Shown piece by piece: positions 42,880 to 45,042 of a stretch of 45,042 bases of DNA (its first letter is position 1; each line of letters starts with the position of its first letter). The DNA comes from Alkalihalobacillus sp. YIM B00296 (GTDB lineage: Bacteria > Bacillota > Bacilli > Bacillales > Fictibacillaceae). The notes beneath the pieces are model-generated. The model did no database searches and was not told the origin of the DNA. It was given only the letters and a program-made list of their open reading frames with translations. The DNA lies in NCBI RefSeq assembly GCF_020179385.1, contig NZ_JAIBLJ010000029.1:268-45309 (forward strand), written 5' to 3'. The translations under genes were made by a program, and so were the position numbers.

Positions 42880-44055
42880 TTGTTGTCACAAAAAGCATTT
42901 GATCTATTAGAAAAAATCTATCCTGAAATGGTCGACATCAGAAGAGACCTTCACATGCATCCAGAAATCTCTTTCCAGGAGAAACGGACACCGGAAATGA
43001 TCGCGAAATACCTGGAAGACTTAGGATTGGAAGTGAAAACGAAAGTCGGCGGCAATGGGGTCGTCGGTCGTTTAAAGGGTGGAAAACCTGGGAAAACCAT
43101 CGCTTTGCGTGCGGATTTCGATGCATTACTCGTCAATGATGAAAAAGATGCCCCCTACAAATCAAAGGTCCCTGGTGTCAGCCATGCATGCGGACACGAT
43201 ATCCATACAGGAGCCTTGCTCGGAGTCGCGAAAGTGTTGAGCCATATAAAAGATGAACTTGAAGGGGAAGTCGTTTTCCTTCACCAGCATGCAGAGGAAA
43301 TGGCCCCTGGTGGAGCAAAAGCGATGGTCGAAGATGGTTGCCTTGATGGTGTTGATGAAGTATACGGCGCCCACGTGGAAGTAAATTTTCCGATCGGATC
43401 CGTTGCGCTTAATGATGGATATGTGCAGGCTTCGTCTGACGCATTCGATATTACGATCAAAGGAAAAGGTGGGCACGCAGCTGAGCCGCATCGTTCAAAA
43501 GATCCTGTCCTCATAGGAAGCCATCTTGTCGTTGATCTACAAAATATCGTCAGCAGACGTGTGGACCCCCTCCACCCTGCACTCGTGACGGTAGGCGCAT
43601 TCCAAAGTGGGGACACTCATAACGTCATCCCGGATAAAGCTTATCTGAAAGGAACCGTCAGAACATATGACCAGGATGTCCGGGACCAGGTTGAAAACGA
43701 ATTAAAGCTGATTTGTGAAAAAACAGGGGAAAAACATGGTGTGACGATCGATGTCAACTATAATAGAGGCTATATCTCGTTATACAATCACCCGGAACAA
43801 ACCAAATACATCAAAAAGCTATCGACGGAAATCGTCGGTGAAGAGAACGTCACCGTCAAACCACCGGATATGGGCGGCGAAGATTTCGCGTATTATGTCG
43901 ACGCTGTACCTGGTACATTTTTTTGGATCGGTGGAGGAAATCCTGAAATCGATGCGTTCTATCCGCACCATCACCCGAAATTCGATGTCGATGAAAAATC
44001 GATGTTGATCGCCGGAAAGGTCTTCCTATCAGCGGTGATCAACCGATCTTCATGA
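42880..44055 (+). CDS. M20-family amidohydrolase (N-acyl-amino-acid / aminoacyl hydrolase type)
   Basis: 391 residues from TTG 42880 (or the next codon, TTG 42883), after GGAGGTG. Dizinc M20D motifs: RRDLHMHPEISFQE, RADFDALLVND, HACGHDIHTGALLG (metal ligands), HQHAEEMAPGGA with the catalytic Glu, and the C-terminal DMGGEDFAYYVDAVPGTFFWIGGG. It resembles Bacillus YxeP/YhaA/HipO-like enzymes that release amino acids from N-acyl derivatives or indole conjugates. Located after the binding lipoprotein, it probably hydrolyses the imported compound in the cytoplasm. Confidence 0.88.
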   Translation: MLSQKAFDLLEKIYPEMVDIRRDLHMHPEISFQEKRTPEMIAKYLEDLGLEVKTKVGGNGVVGRLKGGKPGKTIALRADFDALLVNDEKDAPYKSKVPGVSHACGHDIHTGALLGVAKVLSHIKDELEGEVVFLHQHAEEMAPGGAKAMVEDGCLDGVDEVYGAHVEVNFPIGSVALNDGYVQASSDAFDITIKGKGGHAAEPHRSKDPVLIGSHLVVDLQNIVSRRVDPLHPALVTVGAFQSGDTHNVIPDKAYLKGTVRTYDQDVRDQVENELKLICEKTGEKHGVTIDVNYNRGYISLYNHPEQTKYIKKLSTEIVGEENVTVKPPDMGGEDFAYYVDAVPGTFFWIGGGNPEIDAFYPHHHPKFDVDEKSMLIAGKVFLSAVINRSS

Positions 44056-44168
44056 TCGTTTAAGAGATTTTAGACGTCCAGGATATACTTTACACAATAT
44101 TTGGTCTAGAATAGAGTAAAAGATGAAGGACGAAGTAATTCTAGTTCGGAATTAAAGGTGTGTTTCGC

Positions 44169-44717
44169 TTGAATGAGAAATTTAAAGAAATAAGAGAACG
44201 GATCATTGAGCAGAATTCAGAATCCCAGACATTATACAGCATGCATCATACCCTGAAGCGTCTGATGTCCATCATGTATTACTATGAAAAACCGATGACA
44301 TTGGATGATATGGCAAGCCTGTTGGGAATGAGCAAAGCAAGCATGAGCAATGCGGTCAGGGAACTGATCGAAATCGGCCTCGTTAAAAAGGTTTGGAAAA
44401 AAGGCGAACGGAAGGACATCTATCAGGTCGAGGAAGATAATTATGAAAGTTTCATCAAATTCTTTTGCTATCATTGGCGAAAACAAATAACCCCCAAAAC
44501 TAGTTCGATGAGAAAATCGATCAGAGAGCTGAAGGAATTGGCGGAAGAAGACAATCTGGATGAAGAAACGAAAGCATTGATCGAGAAAGACCTTGAAAAG
44601 TTATATGATGGATTGGACTATCTCTCTTGGGTCAGCGGAGTCATTGAATTATTCGAAACCCACGAGATCTTCGACTATGTTCCGAAGAAAAGCAGGGACA
44701 AAATGAGCAACAGATGA
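44169..44717 (+). CDS. GbsR/MarR-type transcriptional regulator
   Basis: 182 residues from TTG 44169, eight bases after AAAGGTG; GTG 44160 would overlap that site. Winged helix-turn-helix of the GbsR/OpuAR branch: TLDDMASLLGMSKASMSNAVRELIEIGLVKKVWKKGERKDIYQV (about 49-92). The C-terminus is rich in Glu/Lys helices and ends in LSWVSGVIELFETHEIFDYV. Such regulators sense choline or related compounds in osmoprotection genes. Here it follows the binding protein and M20 genes, so local control is likely, although no ligand can be inferred. A hairpin terminator follows. Confidence 0.85.
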   Translation: MNEKFKEIRERIIEQNSESQTLYSMHHTLKRLMSIMYYYEKPMTLDDMASLLGMSKASMSNAVRELIEIGLVKKVWKKGERKDIYQVEEDNYESFIKFFCYHWRKQITPKTSSMRKSIRELKELAEEDNLDEETKALIEKDLEKLYDGLDYLSWVSGVIELFETHEIFDYVPKKSRDKMSNR

Positions 44718-44751
44718 TCATATTCCAGCAAATTTCATCCATCATTCGGAG

Positions 44752-44782
44752 AAAATCGCTCACTGAGCGATTTTTTCTTTAT
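44752..44782 (+). terminator. Terminator of the GbsR-type gene
   Basis: AAATCGCTC (44753-44761) and GAGCGATTT (44765-44773) form a stem with a 3-base loop, followed by TTTCTTTATTT. It lies 36 bases after the stop. Confidence 0.85.
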
Positions 44783-44804
44783 TTGATTCGGTTGATAGAT
44801 CGGA

Positions 44805-44916
44805 ATTGCACGATTTCTGAAGATGATTGCACCGGAATTAAAATTAATTGCACGGTTACAAAAAATCATTGCATCGGAACATTCTTAATTGCACGGTTTA
44901 AGATGTAATTATTGCT
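44805..44916. repeat. 21-bp-period ATTGCA repeat array
   Basis: ATTGCA occurs at 44805, 44826, 44847, 44868 and 44888, with a related ATTGCT at 44911, that is with steps of 21, 21, 21, 20 and 23 bases. Most units continue CCGG or CGG/CGA, while the rest varies. The array is noncoding and lies between two terminators. A period of two helical turns puts the motif on one face of the DNA. Confidence 0.6.
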
Positions 44917-45001
44917 TTATAATGGATCAACCAGAAAAAGTCGATTACCTCTTACAGGTGGCACCGACCCTTTTCCATGAACTATTTACACTCTCCCAAT
45001 C

Positions 45002-45026
45002 AAACGCCCTTCGGGGCGTTTTTTGA
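45002..45026. terminator. Terminator hairpin at the right edge
   Basis: AACGCCC (45003-45009) and GGGCGTT (45014-45020) with a CTTCGG-type stable loop and TTTTTT. It may end a minus- or plus-strand gene beyond or before the edge; no gene is visible next to it in this window. Confidence 0.75.
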
Positions 45027-45042
45027 TATGATGAAAGAAAAA

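Overview
The window looks like chromosomal DNA of a low-GC, endospore-former-type Bacillaceae (Bacillus, Pseudalkalibacillus or a relative). The reasons are strong GGAGG-type ribosome binding sites, frequent TTG and GTG starts, Gram-positive signal peptides and families typical of Bacillus: YdaP-like pyruvate oxidase, F510_1955 hydrolase, DUF2294/MpsC, DUF2207, a GbsR-like regulator and secreted NagZ. The species cannot be fixed from the sequence alone. No rRNA, tRNA or CRISPR array was recognised.

Layout. 1-11.9 kb: a redox/envelope-stress or metal-linked block. It holds a glutaredoxin tail, an NhaC-type antiporter with a Met/His-rich loop, a methyltransferase, a pyruvate oxidase, and a tightly overlapping minus-strand operon (response regulator, histidine kinase, two-helix protein, membrane-anchored F510_1955 hydrolase, SHOCT protein). 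A Met-rich secreted protein lies beyond the operon and a DUF318 permease diverges from it. Promoters before the response regulator and the Met-rich gene share a 22-bp box with 21 identical positions, at identical distance from the -10. 12.0-20.6 kb: an accessory region with many broken genes. It contains a complete IS21-family element with a 5-bp target duplication inside a small gene, a VanZ pseudogene, a P-loop kinase, a chloramphenicol-phosphotransferase-like gene, a dead alpha/beta hydrolase, DinB with a divergent LysR regulator, and a dead MFS exporter. Four related hairpin repeats lie just 3' of four of its minus-strand genes, giving a cassette-like layout.

20.6-30.1 kb: CpdB-like secreted nucleotidase, MFS remnant plus flavodoxin-like reductase, secreted glycerophosphodiesterase, an orphan ORF, a gate-protein/Nif3-like/MpsC-like cluster with a possible attenuator, two unknown membrane proteins and a VOC remnant. 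30.5-33.1 kb: HPP and DinB genes next to a CGNR-type regulator; both promoter regions carry TAACC-N18-AGGTTA, suggesting a small regulon. 33.7-36.4 kb: a two-gene secreted hydrolase operon (endo/exonuclease/phosphatase fold and GH3 NagZ). 36.4-40.9 kb: an intergenic repeat, truncated GNAT and MFS genes, a DUF2207 protein, a GyrI-like protein followed by a VOC tail in frame after an amber codon, and a small membrane protein.

41.2-45.0 kb: an oligopeptide-type binding lipoprotein, an M20 amidohydrolase and a GbsR/MarR-type regulator, probably one import-and-hydrolysis module, followed by a 21-bp-period repeat array. The clearest signals for follow-up are the two-component regulon, the hairpin-repeat gene array and the CGNR operators. 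About ten coding fragments are broken, while the larger metabolic and secreted genes and both transposase genes look intact.
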